64,000 bases of DNA from Paraburkholderia aspalathi (GCF_900116445.1 NZ_FPBH01000033.1:46113-110112); one strand, 5' to 3'. Numbered from the stretch's first letter, positions 17,597 through 29,020 are shown. Numbers and translations: made by a program. The notes: generated from the sequence alone by a model not told the origin.

Positions 17597-19174
17597 TCAG
17601 TCTTCGTGCGGGCCGTCATGACCCGCATCGCTGGCTGTGCGTTCGGCTTGCGTGCCGCCCTCCATTCCGTCGCCCGGTTTGCGGCTCCTCGCGCCACTGC
17701 TGCGCCGCCGTCGTTTTCTGGGGCTTCGGTCCTTCCCGCCTTGCGTGAGCAATGTCTCACGCGCAGCGACGTCTCCTTCGATGAACTCCGTCCACCACGC
17801 TCCGACCGACTCTTCGAGTTCGCCCGATTCGCAGCGCAACAGGAGGAAATCATACCCCGCTCTAAATCTTTGGTGTTCCAGCAGCTTCAGCGCGCTTCTT
17901 CCCGAGCGTTTCTCCAGGCGCAGCTGCAGACCCCAGATCTCGCGCATATCCGACGAAAAGCGCTTGTGGATCGCGAGTTTCTCGGTTTGCATGTCGAGGA
18001 CTTCGTCCATCGCGCGATGCAGGGCCGGCACCGGATATTCACCGTTCGCTTCAAATTGCTGCCAGCGCGTCTGCACGTCGTGCCACAGCAGCGTGGCGAA
18101 CAGGAAGCCCGGCGAAACCGGTTTGCCGGCGCGCACGCGGGCGTCCGTATTGGTCAGCGCGAGCGTGATAAATTTCTCGCCGATCGGCTGCTCCAGGACC
18201 ACGTCGAGCAGCGGCAGCAGACCGTGATGCAGGCCTTCCTGGCGCAGACGTTTCAAACAGGCAAGCGCGTGGCCCGACAGCATCAGCTTGAGCATCTCGT
18301 CGAACAGACGCGCGGCCGGCACGTTGTTGATCAGATCGGCCATTTTGGCGATCGGTGCGCGGGTCGTGTCTTCGATCTCGAACTCGAGCTTGGCGGCGAA
18401 ACGCACCACACGCAGCATGCGCACTGGATCTTCGCGATAGCGCGTGGCCGGGTCGCCGATCATGCGCAACAGACGCGCGCGCATGTCGGCCATGCCGTTG
18501 TGATAGTCCAGCACGGTTTGCGTGGCCGGATCGTAGTACATCGCGTTGATCGTGAAGTCGCGGCGCGTGGCGTCTTCGTGCTGCTCGCCCCAGACGTTGT
18601 CGCGCAGCACGCGGCCGCTGGCGTCCACCGCGTGCGTGCGGCGGTCGAGCTCGTCGCGCTTCAGGCGGCGCGGCGGCGCCGCGTCGGCTGCGGGCGGATC
18701 GACCAGCGCGCGGAACGTGGAGGTTTCGATGATTTCCTGGCCGAACTGCACGTGCACGATCTGGAACCGGCGGCCGATGATGCGCGCGCGGCGGAACAGC
18801 TTCTGCACCTGTTCTGGCGTGGCGTCGGTTGCGACGTCGAAGTCTTTCGGCTTGATGCCGAGCAGCAGATCGCGCACCGCACCGCCGACGATAAACGCGC
18901 GATGCCCCGCTTCCTGCAGACCCTCGGTGACGCGAATCGCGTTCCTCGAGATCAGCGACTGATCGATGCCATGCACGTCGTGCGGAATGATGACCGGCAC
19001 GTCGGGGTCCCGCACGGTTTTGGCGGCCGGGCGCGCCGGTTTGCGGCGCGCTTTGGTGGCGCTGGACGCGTTGCGTGCCGGCGCCTCGCCGGCTTCGTCT
19101 GCTTCGGCGGGCGGGGTGTCGTCAGCGGGCGCCGGGTCCTGGCCGAATAGCTTGCGGATAAGTTTTTTGATCAC
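17597..19174 (-). CDS. pcnB: Poly(A) polymerase I
   Basis: PcnB adds 3' poly(A) tails that mark RNA for decay. It has 525 residues. After a basic, Ala-rich N-terminal extension (about 1-65) comes the nucleotidyltransferase core GGAVRDLLLG (97-106) and KDFDVATD with catalytic aspartates near 111-113. The RNA-binding segment includes RRDFTINAMYYDP and DPATRYREDPVRMLRVVRF. The C-terminus is strongly basic (RSPRKRRRRSSGARSRKPG), as in PcnB rather than in CCA-adding enzymes. It overlaps the HAD gene by 4 bases (ATGA). Confidence 0.94.
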   Translation of the reverse strand: MIKKLIRKLFGQDPAPADDTPPAEADEAGEAPARNASSATKARRKPARPAAKTVRDPDVPVIIPHDVHGIDQSLISRNAIRVTEGLQEAGHRAFIVGGAVRDLLLGIKPKDFDVATDATPEQVQKLFRRARIIGRRFQIVHVQFGQEIIETSTFRALVDPPAADAAPPRRLKRDELDRRTHAVDASGRVLRDNVWGEQHEDATRRDFTINAMYYDPATQTVLDYHNGMADMRARLLRMIGDPATRYREDPVRMLRVVRFAAKLEFEIEDTTRAPIAKMADLINNVPAARLFDEMLKLMLSGHALACLKRLRQEGLHHGLLPLLDVVLEQPIGEKFITLALTNTDARVRAGKPVSPGFLFATLLWHDVQTRWQQFEANGEYPVPALHRAMDEVLDMQTEKLAIHKRFSSDMREIWGLQLRLEKRSGRSALKLLEHQRFRAGYDFLLLRCESGELEESVGAWWTEFIEGDVAARETLLTQGGKDRSPRKRRRRSSGARSRKPGDGMEGGTQAERTASDAGHDGPHED

Positions 19175-19857
19175 GAGGGTTGAAAGAGTTCGAGGATGCG
19201 CCAGCCTTTGGCCTGCGCATGGGCGCGCAATGTGTCGTCGGGATTGGTCGCGATCGGATCGGTGACCTTTTCGAGCAGGGGGATGTCGTTGTGCGAGTCG
19301 CTATAGAAATAGCTGTGCTCGAAGTCGCTCCAGGTCTTGCCGAGCGATGCCAGCCACGCCTCGGTACGGACGATCTTGCCTTCCTTGTAGCTCGGCGTGC
19401 CGGTGGGGCGGCCGGTGTACGGCGAATGCGGCTGGCCGTCGACGGTTTCCGCTTCGCAGGCAATCAGCGCGTCGACGCCGAACGCTTGCGCGATTGGACG
19501 GGTGATGAATTCGTTGGTCGCCGTGACCACGCAGCAGAGATCGCCGGCTTCGCGGTGTTCTCTGACCAGCTCCAGCGCGACCGGAAAGATCGCCGGCTTG
19601 ATCACTTCATGCATGTACTGCGCGTGAAGGTCGGCGAGCTCGGCGCGCGTGTACTTGGCGAGCGGCGTGAGCATGGCGATCAGATAAGCGTGAATGTCCA
19701 GCTTACCGGCCTTGTAGTCGGCGAAAAAACGGTCGTTTTCACGAGCGAAGTTTTCGGCGTCGACCATGCCTTGTTTCACCATGAAGCGGCCCCATTCGTG
19801 GTCGCTGTCGGTGGGAATGAGGGTGTGGTCGAGGTCGAAGAGTGCGAGGTTAGCCAT
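19171..19857 (-). CDS. HAD-family phosphatase (SerB-like subclass IB)
   Basis: A 228-residue haloacid-dehalogenase-type hydrolase. Motif I is FDLDHTLIPTDSD with the nucleophile Asp8 and Asp10; motif II is the VVTATNEF region; later motifs include a GKIVRTEAWL lysine and YSDSHNDIPLLEKV with the metal-binding Asp residues. This is the PGP/histidinol-phosphatase-like group often annotated as HAD-IB. The physiological substrate is not known from sequence; a role in serine or histidinol-phosphate metabolism is only a possibility. It overlaps hda by 8 bases and pcnB by 4, so all three are likely translated from one message. Confidence 0.88.
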   Translation of the reverse strand: MANLALFDLDHTLIPTDSDHEWGRFMVKQGMVDAENFARENDRFFADYKAGKLDIHAYLIAMLTPLAKYTRAELADLHAQYMHEVIKPAIFPVALELVREHREAGDLCCVVTATNEFITRPIAQAFGVDALIACEAETVDGQPHSPYTGRPTGTPSYKEGKIVRTEAWLASLGKTWSDFEHSYFYSDSHNDIPLLEKVTDPIATNPDDTLRAHAQAKGWRILELFQPS

Positions 19858-20623
19858 GGGGGCCTATTTTACTTGAAGCGGCGGCGGGGGACGCGGATGA
19901 GGCGGATGAAGGCGGCGCGGCTCGCCGATCGTCGGCGTCGGGCGAGGCCAGCATGGTGCGCAGGAGCGGCAGCGTAACCGCGCGTTTCTGTTCGAGCGAG
20001 AAGCGGTCGAGCGCGTCGAGCAAGGCCATCAGACTCGGCATATCGCGGCGAAAATGCGTGAGCAGGTAGGCGGGGACGTCGTCGGCGAGCATGATGCCGC
20101 GCTCGCGCGCCGCGTGTTTCAGCACCGCGGCCTTGCCTTCGTCCGGCAGCGGCGCGAGGTGAAACACGAGGCCCCAGCCGAGGCGGGTGCGCAGATCCTC
20201 GCGTACCGTCATGCCGATCGGTGCCGCATTGCCTGCGGCGACGAGCGCGCTGGTGGGATGTGCGCGCACTTCGTTGAACAGATTGAACACGGCAATCTGC
20301 TGTGCCGCAGACAGGCCGTCGCAATCGTCGATTGCATACAGCGCGACGCGCGGGTCGAACGTGAAAGCGGCGAGGCTGCTCTGCGGACCGGCAAAACGTG
20401 CATGACCCGGCGGCGCTTCGTGGACCAGCGCCTGAAGCAAATGCGTGCGGCCGCTGCCGGCTTCGCCCCAGACATAGAAGGTGCGATCGGCCACTGGCCC
20501 GGCCGCGAGCGCGTTGTCGAGCTCGCGCAGCCGCGTGACCAGCTCGGCGTTGGCGCCTGCGAAGAAATTGTCGAATGTCGATGGCGGCGGGGTGCCGAGA
20601 TCGAGCGTCAGTTGACGAAGCAC
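19850..20623 (-). CDS. hda: DnaA regulatory inactivator Hda
   Basis: Hda is an AAA+ protein that, with the DNA-bound sliding clamp, triggers hydrolysis of DnaA-bound ATP and so prevents re-initiation. It has 257 residues. The first ten, MLRQLTLDLG, contain the clamp-binding motif QLTLDL (4-9), which supports both the identity and the start. The P-loop-like GEAGSGRT (53-60) has Arg in place of the usual Lys. The sensor-like region is LYAIDDCDGL. A Ser/Ala/Pro-rich tail of about 30 residues at the C-terminus is longer than in E. coli Hda. Confidence 0.9.
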   Translation of the reverse strand: MLRQLTLDLGTPPPSTFDNFFAGANAELVTRLRELDNALAAGPVADRTFYVWGEAGSGRTHLLQALVHEAPPGHARFAGPQSSLAAFTFDPRVALYAIDDCDGLSAAQQIAVFNLFNEVRAHPTSALVAAGNAAPIGMTVREDLRTRLGWGLVFHLAPLPDEGKAAVLKHAARERGIMLADDVPAYLLTHFRRDMPSLMALLDALDRFSLEQKRAVTLPLLRTMLASPDADDRRAAPPSSASSASPAAASSKIGPHG

Positions 20624-20727
20624 AGTAGGTTAATGCCGAAAATGAGGCTTAGGCCGCAAATGGCCCGGATCGCGGGCCCTAAAACGTCCCTAAACAGTCA
20701 ATGAGCAGTCAATGAGCAATCAGTGAC

Positions 20728-21804
20728 TCAGTTGTTGTAAAGCGTGCTCGTCAGATAGCTTTGACGCAACTCGCGCATGGCTACCGACAGAATGGCGCTG
20801 ACCGGCAACGCCAGCAACACGCCGAAAAAGCCGAACAGTTGGCCGAACGCGAGCAACGCGAAGATTACCGCGAGCGGGTGCAGGCCGATCCGTTCGCCGA
20901 CGAGGCGCGGCGTGAGATAAAAGCTCTCCACGATCTGGCCGACGCCGTAAATCAGCGCGACCGCGCCGAAGCCGTACCAGTCGCCGAACTGTAGCAGTGC
21001 CGCGAGGAGCGCCAGCGCGAGACCGGTTGCAAAACCGATGTAGGGGATGAACACGGCGAGGCCCGTGAAAATACCCACCGGCAGCGCAATCTCGAAGCCG
21101 GCGATGGTCAGCGCGATCGCATAATAGACCGCGAGTACGCCCATCACGAGCAGCTGGCCGCGCAGGTATTGCGACAGCATCTGGTCCATGTCGCGCGCGA
21201 GTTGCAGCGTCTTGTCGAGCCAGCGGCGCGGCACCGTGCTCTGCATGCGAGCGAGCATGCGGTTCCAGTCGTACAGCAGATAAAACAGCACGAGCGGCAC
21301 CATCACGAGATTGCCGACCACCGTCATCATCACGTTGCCGCTGGTGCGAACGGAGGTCCATACGTAGAGCGCGACCTGCTGCGCGCTGCCTTCGAGCTGG
21401 CCCATCACGAGATCGCGGATGCTGGCGAAATCGAGCGAGTCGGCGAGGCCCAGCAGCGCCAGCTTGGGTTGCAGCCAGGCGCTCACGTGGGCGAACAGCA
21501 CGGGCACCTGCTGTTTCAGTTGCGGCCCTTCTTTCTGGATGACGGCCAGCACCAGCAGTACGAGCAGCGTCATCAGCAACGAGAACAGCAGCATCATGAG
21601 CAAGGCGGCGAGTCCGCGCGGCACGCGCCGGCGCACCATCCACGCGACGCCCGGTTGCAGAATGTACGCGAGAATGGCGCCCAGCAGGAACGGCGTGAGG
21701 ACCGGGCTCAGGAGCCAGAGCAGAATGCCGACGACTAGCGCGATCGCCAGCCAGATAAAGGCGCGGCGCTGCACAGGTGTCAGGATCGAGGAGTTCTGTT
21801 GCAA
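20728..21804 (-). CDS. AI-2E/PerM family membrane transporter
   Basis: A polytopic inner-membrane protein of about 358 residues and 7-8 hydrophobic segments, arranged as in the PerM/TqsA (AI-2 exporter) family: two N-terminal helix pairs, a soluble central stretch (about 110-190), then the conserved C-terminal block with GIFTGLAVFIPYIGFATG, YGVGQIVESFYLTPRLVG and GLHPLAVIFALLAFGQLFG. Substrate is unknown. I place the start at a TTG (21804) behind AGGGA; longer frames reach into the purM promoter and begin with unlikely sequence. It precedes hda by 104 bases. Confidence 0.85.
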   Translation of the reverse strand: MQQNSSILTPVQRRAFIWLAIALVVGILLWLLSPVLTPFLLGAILAYILQPGVAWMVRRRVPRGLAALLMMLLFSLLMTLLVLLVLAVIQKEGPQLKQQVPVLFAHVSAWLQPKLALLGLADSLDFASIRDLVMGQLEGSAQQVALYVWTSVRTSGNVMMTVVGNLVMVPLVLFYLLYDWNRMLARMQSTVPRRWLDKTLQLARDMDQMLSQYLRGQLLVMGVLAVYYAIALTIAGFEIALPVGIFTGLAVFIPYIGFATGLALALLAALLQFGDWYGFGAVALIYGVGQIVESFYLTPRLVGERIGLHPLAVIFALLAFGQLFGFFGVLLALPVSAILSVAMRELRQSYLTSTLYNN

Positions 21805-21923
21805 AGTTATTTCCCTGGTGTCGTCGTGACCGGAGGATTCAGGATGATTCAAATTCCAGCCAGCCGGCCGGCAACTGTATGGGATCAGAGTAAGCGCTGA
21901 AGCGCCAACTCTGGTCGGCATCG

Positions 21924-21942
21924 GGTAAAATCGCATTTTACC
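21924..21942. promoter_or_regulatory. Palindromic GGTAAAAT-CGC-ATTTTACC between perM and purM
   Basis: The perfect 8-base inverted repeat contains TAAAAT on both strands (21926-21931 on plus). It can act as -10 hexamer for purM (start 21962) and for the divergent perM. It may instead be an operator. No PurR box was recognised. Confidence 0.5.
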
Positions 21943-21961
21943 GACCTTCGAGCTCTTCCCC

Positions 21962-23029
21962 ATGAATCAACCGAAATCCGCCCCGAATTCAACTGATTCG
22001 GCCCAAGGTTTGTCGTATCGCGACGCTGGCGTGGACATCGACGCAGGCGACGCCCTTGTCGACGCGATCAAGCCCTTTGCCAAAAAGACGATGCGCGACG
22101 GCGTACTGGGTGGCATCGGCGGGTTTGGCGCGCTGTTTGAAGTGCCGAAGAAATATAAGGAACCGGTGCTGGTTTCCGGCACGGACGGTGTCGGCACCAA
22201 GCTGCGCCTCGCATTCCAACTGAACAAACATGACACCGTCGGCCAGGATCTGGTGGCGATGAGCGTGAACGACATTCTGGTTCAGGGCGCTGAGCCGCTG
22301 TTCTTCCTCGATTATTTCGCCTGCGGCAAGCTGGACGTCGGTACCGCGGCAACGGTCGTGAAGGGTATCGCGCATGGTTGCGAACTGTCGGGTTGCGCGC
22401 TGATTGGCGGCGAGACGGCTGAAATGCCGGGTATGTATCCGGACGGTGAATACGATCTGGCCGGTTTTGCGGTCGGTGCGGTGGAAAAGAGCAAGATTAT
22501 CGACGGCAGCACGATCGCCCCCGGCGATGTGGTGCTGGGCCTGGCCTCCAGCGGCATCCATTCGAATGGTTTTTCGCTGGTGCGCAAGATCATCGAGCGC
22601 GCACAGCCGGATCTGAATGCGGATTTCGACGGCCGCTCGCTGGCCGATGCGCTGATGGCGCCCACGCATATTTATGTGAAGCCTTTGTTGGCCTTGATGC
22701 AGCAGATCGCTGTGAAGGGTATGGCGCATATCACCGGCGGTGGTTTGGTCGAGAACATTCCGCGCGTTTTGCGTGAAGGTCTGACGGCTGAGCTGGATCA
22801 GCATAGCTGGCCGATGCCGCCGCTGTTCTCGTGGCTGCAGAAGCACGGCGGCGTGGCGGATGCGGAAATGCACCGCGTGTTCAACTGCGGGATCGGCATG
22901 GCGGTGGTGGTTGCAGCTGCGGATGCTGACGCTGCGATCGCATCTTTGTCGGCGGCTGGCGAGCAGGTCTGGAAAATCGGCGTGATTCGCGAAAGCGCGG
23001 CCGGTGAAGCGCAAACGGTAGTCGTGTAA
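21962..23029 (+). CDS. purM: Phosphoribosylformylglycinamidine cyclo-ligase (AIR synthetase)
   Basis: PurM closes the imidazole ring of AIR using ATP in purine synthesis. It has 355 residues, with YRDAGVDIDAGDALVDAIK near the N-terminus, the glycine-rich GVLGGIGGFGALFE, VSGTDGVGTKLRLAF, the MSVNDILVQGAEPLFFLDY motif and GLASSGIHSNGFSLVR. Length is usual. It is divergent from perM and convergent with miaA. Confidence 0.97.
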   Translation: MNQPKSAPNSTDSAQGLSYRDAGVDIDAGDALVDAIKPFAKKTMRDGVLGGIGGFGALFEVPKKYKEPVLVSGTDGVGTKLRLAFQLNKHDTVGQDLVAMSVNDILVQGAEPLFFLDYFACGKLDVGTAATVVKGIAHGCELSGCALIGGETAEMPGMYPDGEYDLAGFAVGAVEKSKIIDGSTIAPGDVVLGLASSGIHSNGFSLVRKIIERAQPDLNADFDGRSLADALMAPTHIYVKPLLALMQQIAVKGMAHITGGGLVENIPRVLREGLTAELDQHSWPMPPLFSWLQKHGGVADAEMHRVFNCGIGMAVVVAAADADAAIASLSAAGEQVWKIGVIRESAAGEAQTVVV

Positions 23030-23055
23030 CCAGCCTCAGCTTGACCCAAGGCTGG

Positions 23056-23098
23056 TTTGCCTGCGCGGCGTACAGAAAGAACGCGCCGCGCGGGCAAA
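23056..23098. terminator. Hairpin shared by purM and miaA
   Basis: TTTGCCTGCGCGGCG (23056-23070) pairs with CGCCGCGCGGGCAAA (23084-23098) with one G-T wobble and a 13-base loop. It is in the convergent purM/miaA gap, and A/T runs flank the stem on both sides, so it may work in both directions. A smaller repeat, AACCAGCCT with AGGCTGGTT, precedes it. Confidence 0.55.
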
Positions 23099-23101
23099 AC
23101 C

Positions 23102-24058
23102 TCAAATTAGCTCTTCAATCAAACTCACGACCTGCCCAGTAGCATTGGGGTCGCAGCAATCAACAACAACCCGCTCTGTCATGCTGCGCAGCCATGTGAG
23201 CTGTCGTTTGCACAATTGCCGGGTAGCAAACACCCCCTTGTCTCGCATGGTCGAGTAATCGACCGCTCCGTCGAGATATTCCCAGGCCTGCCGATATCCC
23301 ACGCAGCGCATGGACGGCATCTCGGGCAATAGATCTCCGCGCTCGCGCAATTTCACCACTTCGTCGATAAAGCCGTCGGCCAGCATGGCGTCGAAGCGCT
23401 TTTCGATGCGCGCATGCAGCCAGCTCCGATCGGATGGCTCGAGCGCAATGGGCACAAAGCGCCAAGCCAAAGCGGCGTCATCGGTTCGAGCGGGCGCGGC
23501 TAGTAGAGCGGACATTGCCTGCCCCGTCAGCATGAAAACTTCGAGCGCGCGTTGAATTCGCTGCGAATCGTTCGGCGCGAGGCGTGCGGCCGTAACGGGG
23601 TCGACAGTGGCAAGCCGCGCATGCATTGCCGGCCAGCCGTCGCGTGCGGCATCGGCGTCGAGTGTCGCGCGAACATCGGCATCGGCGGTGGGCAGGTCGT
23701 TTAGCCCTTGAGTGAGCGCCTTGTAGTACAGCATTGTTCCGCCGACCAACAACGGCAGCCGTCCGCGCGCGCTGATCTCGCCGATCAGGCGCAACGCGTC
23801 ACTGCGAAATTCCGCCGCCGAATATGCGTCCGTCGGATCGACGATGTCGATCAGATGATGCGGCGCCACCGCGCGTTCTTCCGCTGTCGGCTTGGCGGTG
23901 CCGATATCCATCTCGCGGTACACCAGCGCCGAATCGACACTGATGATTTCCACCGGCCGCCGTGCGGCCAGCGCCAGCGCGGCAGCGGTTTTGCCGGACG
24001 CGGTCGGGCCGAGCAGGCAAGGGATCGGCGTGGGTGTGCGTGAAATGCTTGAGGTCAT
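23102..24058 (-). CDS. miaA: tRNA dimethylallyltransferase
   Basis: MiaA attaches an isopentenyl group to A37 of tRNAs that read codons starting with U. It has 318 residues from the ATG at 24058. The P-loop is LLGPTASGKTAAALAL; then come ISVDSALVYREMDIGTAKPT and the DxxxPTDAYSAAEF region, and GGTMLYYKALTQGLNDLP. Near the C-terminus are MRCVGYRQAWEYLDG and TRQLCKRQLTWLRS. An in-frame GTG at 24112 inside the mutL end would add 18 residues. It follows mutL closely, a mutL-miaA pairing also found in enterobacteria. Confidence 0.95.
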   Translation of the reverse strand: MTSSISRTPTPIPCLLGPTASGKTAAALALAARRPVEIISVDSALVYREMDIGTAKPTAEERAVAPHHLIDIVDPTDAYSAAEFRSDALRLIGEISARGRLPLLVGGTMLYYKALTQGLNDLPTADADVRATLDADAARDGWPAMHARLATVDPVTAARLAPNDSQRIQRALEVFMLTGQAMSALLAAPARTDDAALAWRFVPIALEPSDRSWLHARIEKRFDAMLADGFIDEVVKLRERGDLLPEMPSMRCVGYRQAWEYLDGAVDYSTMRDKGVFATRQLCKRQLTWLRSMTERVVVDCCDPNATGQVVSLIEELI

Positions 24059-24101
24059 GGGCAAGACGGCGCGCACCAAATCAACGTAATCAGGCGCACC
24101 G

Positions 24102-26141
<2,040 letters not shown>

Positions 26142-26414
26142 GGCGAAATTATAGCGATTCGGCGCGAACAGGCTGGATGCGGGCCGAAGGTAGGAATCGC
26201 CGCGGTCTTGCGGCCGGGGACCACAGAACTGCCGAATCGCTGCGCGGCGCCGAAATTGCCCGCATGCGGCAGTTTTTTAATCGCAGCCGGGCACTTTCGG
26301 TATCATGACGCGGTCAATTTCCGGCGGCGAGCACGCGCTCGCTGCGCATCGCCCGCAAGGCTGCTGACGCGGCCGCTCCCGCCACGCTCACATTCGCTTA
26401 ATAAAGGACGCTTT

Positions 26415-27089
26415 TTGGACACGCTGCTACAGTTCGCCAACCTTGTCTTGCACATTGACAAGTTTCTGGGAGTCTTTATTCACGAGTACGGCGCCTGGGT
26501 TTACGCGGTGCTGTTTCTGATCGTGTTCTGCGAAACCGGGCTGGTCGTTCTGCCGTTTTTGCCGGGCGATTCGCTGCTGTTCATCGGTGGCGCTTTTTGC
26601 GCGACCGGCGAGATGAATCTCGGTTTGCTGATCGTGCTGCTGCTCATCGCTGCGGTCGTCGGCAACACGGTTAATTACATGGTCGGGCGGTCTATCGGGC
26701 CTCGGGTGTTCAATTCGCATATCCCTTTCCTTGAACGCTTCCTCGACCGCAGTGCGCTGCAGAAAACTCATAACTTCTACGAAAAACACGGCGGCAAGAC
26801 CATCGTGCTGGCGCGTTTCATTCCGGTGGTGCGGACTTTCGCCCCATTCGTGGCGGGCGCGTCGGAGATGACGGTTAGCCGGTTCCAGCTTTTCAATATT
26901 CTGGGTGCGCTGCTTTGGGTGTTGTTGCTAGTGTTTCTCGGTTACTTCTTTGGCAACATTCCGTTCATCCGTCAGTATTTGAACCTGATCGTGCTGGTGG
27001 GTATCGGCGCGGCCGTGGTGCCGGTTGTGCTCGGCGCGGTATGGAAGATGACACGTAAAAACGCCGCGGCCAAGCCGGGTAGCCACTAA
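26415..27089 (+). CDS. DedA family membrane protein
   Basis: A 224-residue inner-membrane protein of the DedA/SNARE-associated superfamily. Some members flip undecaprenyl phosphate or other lipids, and others affect membrane potential and polymyxin resistance. Typical features are FCETGLVVLPFLPGDSLLF, a GNTVNYMVGRSIGPRVF amphipathic stretch, and FYEKHGGKTIVLARFIPVVR with FAPFVAGASEM, which carry the family's key acidic and Arg residues. About five hydrophobic segments are seen. The start is a TTG behind AAGGA; the upstream open frame is not protein-like. A strong terminator follows. Confidence 0.88.
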   Translation: MDTLLQFANLVLHIDKFLGVFIHEYGAWVYAVLFLIVFCETGLVVLPFLPGDSLLFIGGAFCATGEMNLGLLIVLLLIAAVVGNTVNYMVGRSIGPRVFNSHIPFLERFLDRSALQKTHNFYEKHGGKTIVLARFIPVVRTFAPFVAGASEMTVSRFQLFNILGALLWVLLLVFLGYFFGNIPFIRQYLNLIVLVGIGAAVVPVVLGAVWKMTRKNAAAKPGSH

Positions 27090-27120
27090 CGCTTCACCTA
27101 GTAAGAAGCTGAACGAACAA

Positions 27121-27156
27121 ACGGCGTCGCGAATCTCGCGACGCCGTTTTCGTTTT
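27121..27156 (+). terminator. Intrinsic terminator after the DedA gene
   Basis: Perfect 12-base stem ACGGCGTCGCGA (27121-27132) and TCGCGACGCCGT (27136-27147) around a 3-base loop, followed by TTTCGTTTT. Because an A run precedes the left arm, it may also serve the opposing mscS-type gene. Confidence 0.85.
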
Positions 27157-27258
27157 GCGCTCTAGCGTCTGATCGGTTGAAGCGCTGAGACAGCGAAGAA
27201 CGCTTCACCTTCGCGGACGTCGGGCTGGATCTAGAGACCTACTAAACCCCGATCATGC

Positions 27259-28071
27259 TCAACTGATGATGCGCGGTGCGATCGGTGTTTCCGGTGTCGG
27301 ATAGCCCGCATCCTTGAAGGTCTGGATGATCGCGCGGTTGGTGTCGAAGTAGACCTGCCAATAATGGTCGGTGTGCGTGTAGGGCCGCACGCACAGCAAC
27401 GGTCCCTCCGGCGTGAAGCTCAACACTTCGATATCCGGTGCAGGACTCTCGGCCACGTTGGGGATCTGCGTAACGGCTGCCTTCAACCGGACCATCGCAT
27501 CCGTAGGATCGACGCCGTTCGCAATCTTCGCGGTTAGCTCGACGCGCCGCACCGGCAATGCGCTGTAGTTCGAGATTGTGTCCGAAAAGATCTTGTTGTT
27601 GCCCACAATGGTTACCACGTTGTCGGGCGTTACGATGGTCGTGCCGAATAGCCCCAGTTCCGAGACCGTGCCCGTGACGCCACCCGCCATCACGAAATCC
27701 CCCACCTTGAACGGCCGCAGCACCTGCATGAAGATGCCTGCCGCGAAGTGGGCGAGCAAGCCGCCCCACGCCGTGCCGATTGCAAGGCCGAGGCCGGCGA
27801 GCAACGCGGCGAACGAAGTAGTCTGGACGCCGAACACCTGCAGGATTGCAAGGATCAGCAGCAGGTTCAGCAGTGCGCCGAGAATCGAACCGAGGTAATG
27901 AGCGAGTGTTGGATCGACGCGGCCGTTTTTCGACAACAGTTTGCGAAGCAAGCCGGTGATGAGGCCAATGACCCACCGGCCGACGATCCACAAGACAATT
28001 GCGCCGAGTACCTTGGTGCCGAGATCGATGCCTCGGGTCATGATGAATACGCGTACGGTTTCGAGATCCAA
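27259..28071 (-). CDS. Small-conductance mechanosensitive channel of the MscS family
   Basis: The channel opens under membrane tension to release solutes in osmotic downshock. It has about 270 residues: three N-terminal hydrophobic helices, of which the third is Gly/Ala-rich (FAALLAGLGLAIGTAWGGLLAHFAAG) as in the MscS pore helix. The beta domain then shows VLRPFKVGDFV, VTPDNVVTIVGNNKIFSDTI and a C-terminal alpha/beta region. I place the start at TTG 28071 behind AGGA; an ATG at 28041 is the alternative. The genes on both sides are unrelated. Confidence 0.88.
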   Translation of the reverse strand: MDLETVRVFIMTRGIDLGTKVLGAIVLWIVGRWVIGLITGLLRKLLSKNGRVDPTLAHYLGSILGALLNLLLILAILQVFGVQTTSFAALLAGLGLAIGTAWGGLLAHFAAGIFMQVLRPFKVGDFVMAGGVTGTVSELGLFGTTIVTPDNVVTIVGNNKIFSDTISNYSALPVRRVELTAKIANGVDPTDAMVRLKAAVTQIPNVAESPAPDIEVLSFTPEGPLLCVRPYTHTDHYWQVYFDTNRAIIQTFKDAGYPTPETPIAPRIIS

Positions 28072-28264
28072 GATGTTCCTCGCTGGTTGAGTTGCCTTCG
28101 ACTGATTGAACGGCGGTAGTGCAATACAGCGGCAAATGCCCGGCGACGGGCGCACACGGTAAATCTCGATCTTCGAAAGTTATACGCGACGGCGCGCGCA
28201 ACCGCAAGGTCCGTTCCTGTTGATGATGCGGATTGCGTAATAGAAGAAAACGACCCGCGTGAGA

Positions 28265-28636
28265 TTACATCGGTAGATGAGATTCGGAATACGGGGACGT
28301 GCGAATGACCAGCGTGTTGTGGTTGGTTTTGGCGGCGCGCGCGCGACGTGCCACGTAGCGCGACACCAATGCGGTAATGGCTGCAAGCACATACGCGCCG
28401 GCGCGTTCGAAGAACGCGCTAGGCGTGCTGAATCTGCCGTAGCGGCTCTGCGCATCGGCGAACACGAGGAAGGTTAGTGCGGCGTCGAGAAGCAGGGCGG
28501 CGGAAACCAGCACGACGAAAACGTGCGCGCCATTGAGCGCAGCACTGGGTACGAGCCGGTTACACAGATGACATGCGCTCAGCACGATAGCGAGCAAAAC
28601 GAGGTTTGAGACGAGGTCGAACAGAAAATTGGTCAT
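28265..28636 (-). CDS. Small hypothetical membrane protein
   Basis: A 123-residue product from the ATG at 28636 (MTNFLFDLVSNLVLLAIVLS), with three hydrophobic segments at about 4-25, 40-60 and 80-100, and a basic C-terminus (RYVARRARAAKTNHN). A longer frame starts at 28729. Neither start has a good ribosome-binding site. I do not recognise the family, and neighbours give no clue. Confidence 0.55.
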   Translation of the reverse strand: MTNFLFDLVSNLVLLAIVLSACHLCNRLVPSAALNGAHVFVVLVSAALLLDAALTFLVFADAQSRYGRFSTPSAFFERAGAYVLAAITALVSRYVARRARAAKTNHNTLVIRTSPYSESHLPM

Positions 28637-29020
28637 GTTGACGGAATGAAAGCGCAGAGGTCTGTGGCTTTGCCAAAGCGTTTGCTCACGCAGCGTTGCA
28701 GCGTGATTCGCAGAATCGGCGGCGATCATTGCACGTCTTTATGTCTCAATAAATATCAATGTTCGGAGTCCGTTGTATCTGTTCAGGATCGAAGAGGCGT
28801 GATGTAAGAGAGGTCTTGTGGTTGCGTGAGGTTTTGTGATTGACGCTGTGAGAATGCTTCGCGCGTGTGTAAAGGGTGCGGCGATATCGTTTCGATTTCA
28901 CCGATTTCGCTCATCACTCAAACGGCGTTTTCGCGACGTCATTCGGTCGGGGTGATGCGAGCGATACGGGGTGAACGGTGAGGGCGTGATTCGCCCGGAC
29001 CTCGCGCGGATTCGAGCCGC
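28637..29020. other. Intergenic region between the small membrane protein and tRNA-Lys
   Basis: About 380 bases without a supported gene. The part near 28740-28860 is AT-rich and could hold the promoter of the membrane protein. I see no RNA gene or repeat in it. Confidence 0.4.

Noticed and set aside
17459..19150. 563-codon plus-strand frame antisense to pcnB
   Set aside because: pcnB is a clear full-length gene on the other strand; this frame has no recognisable features.
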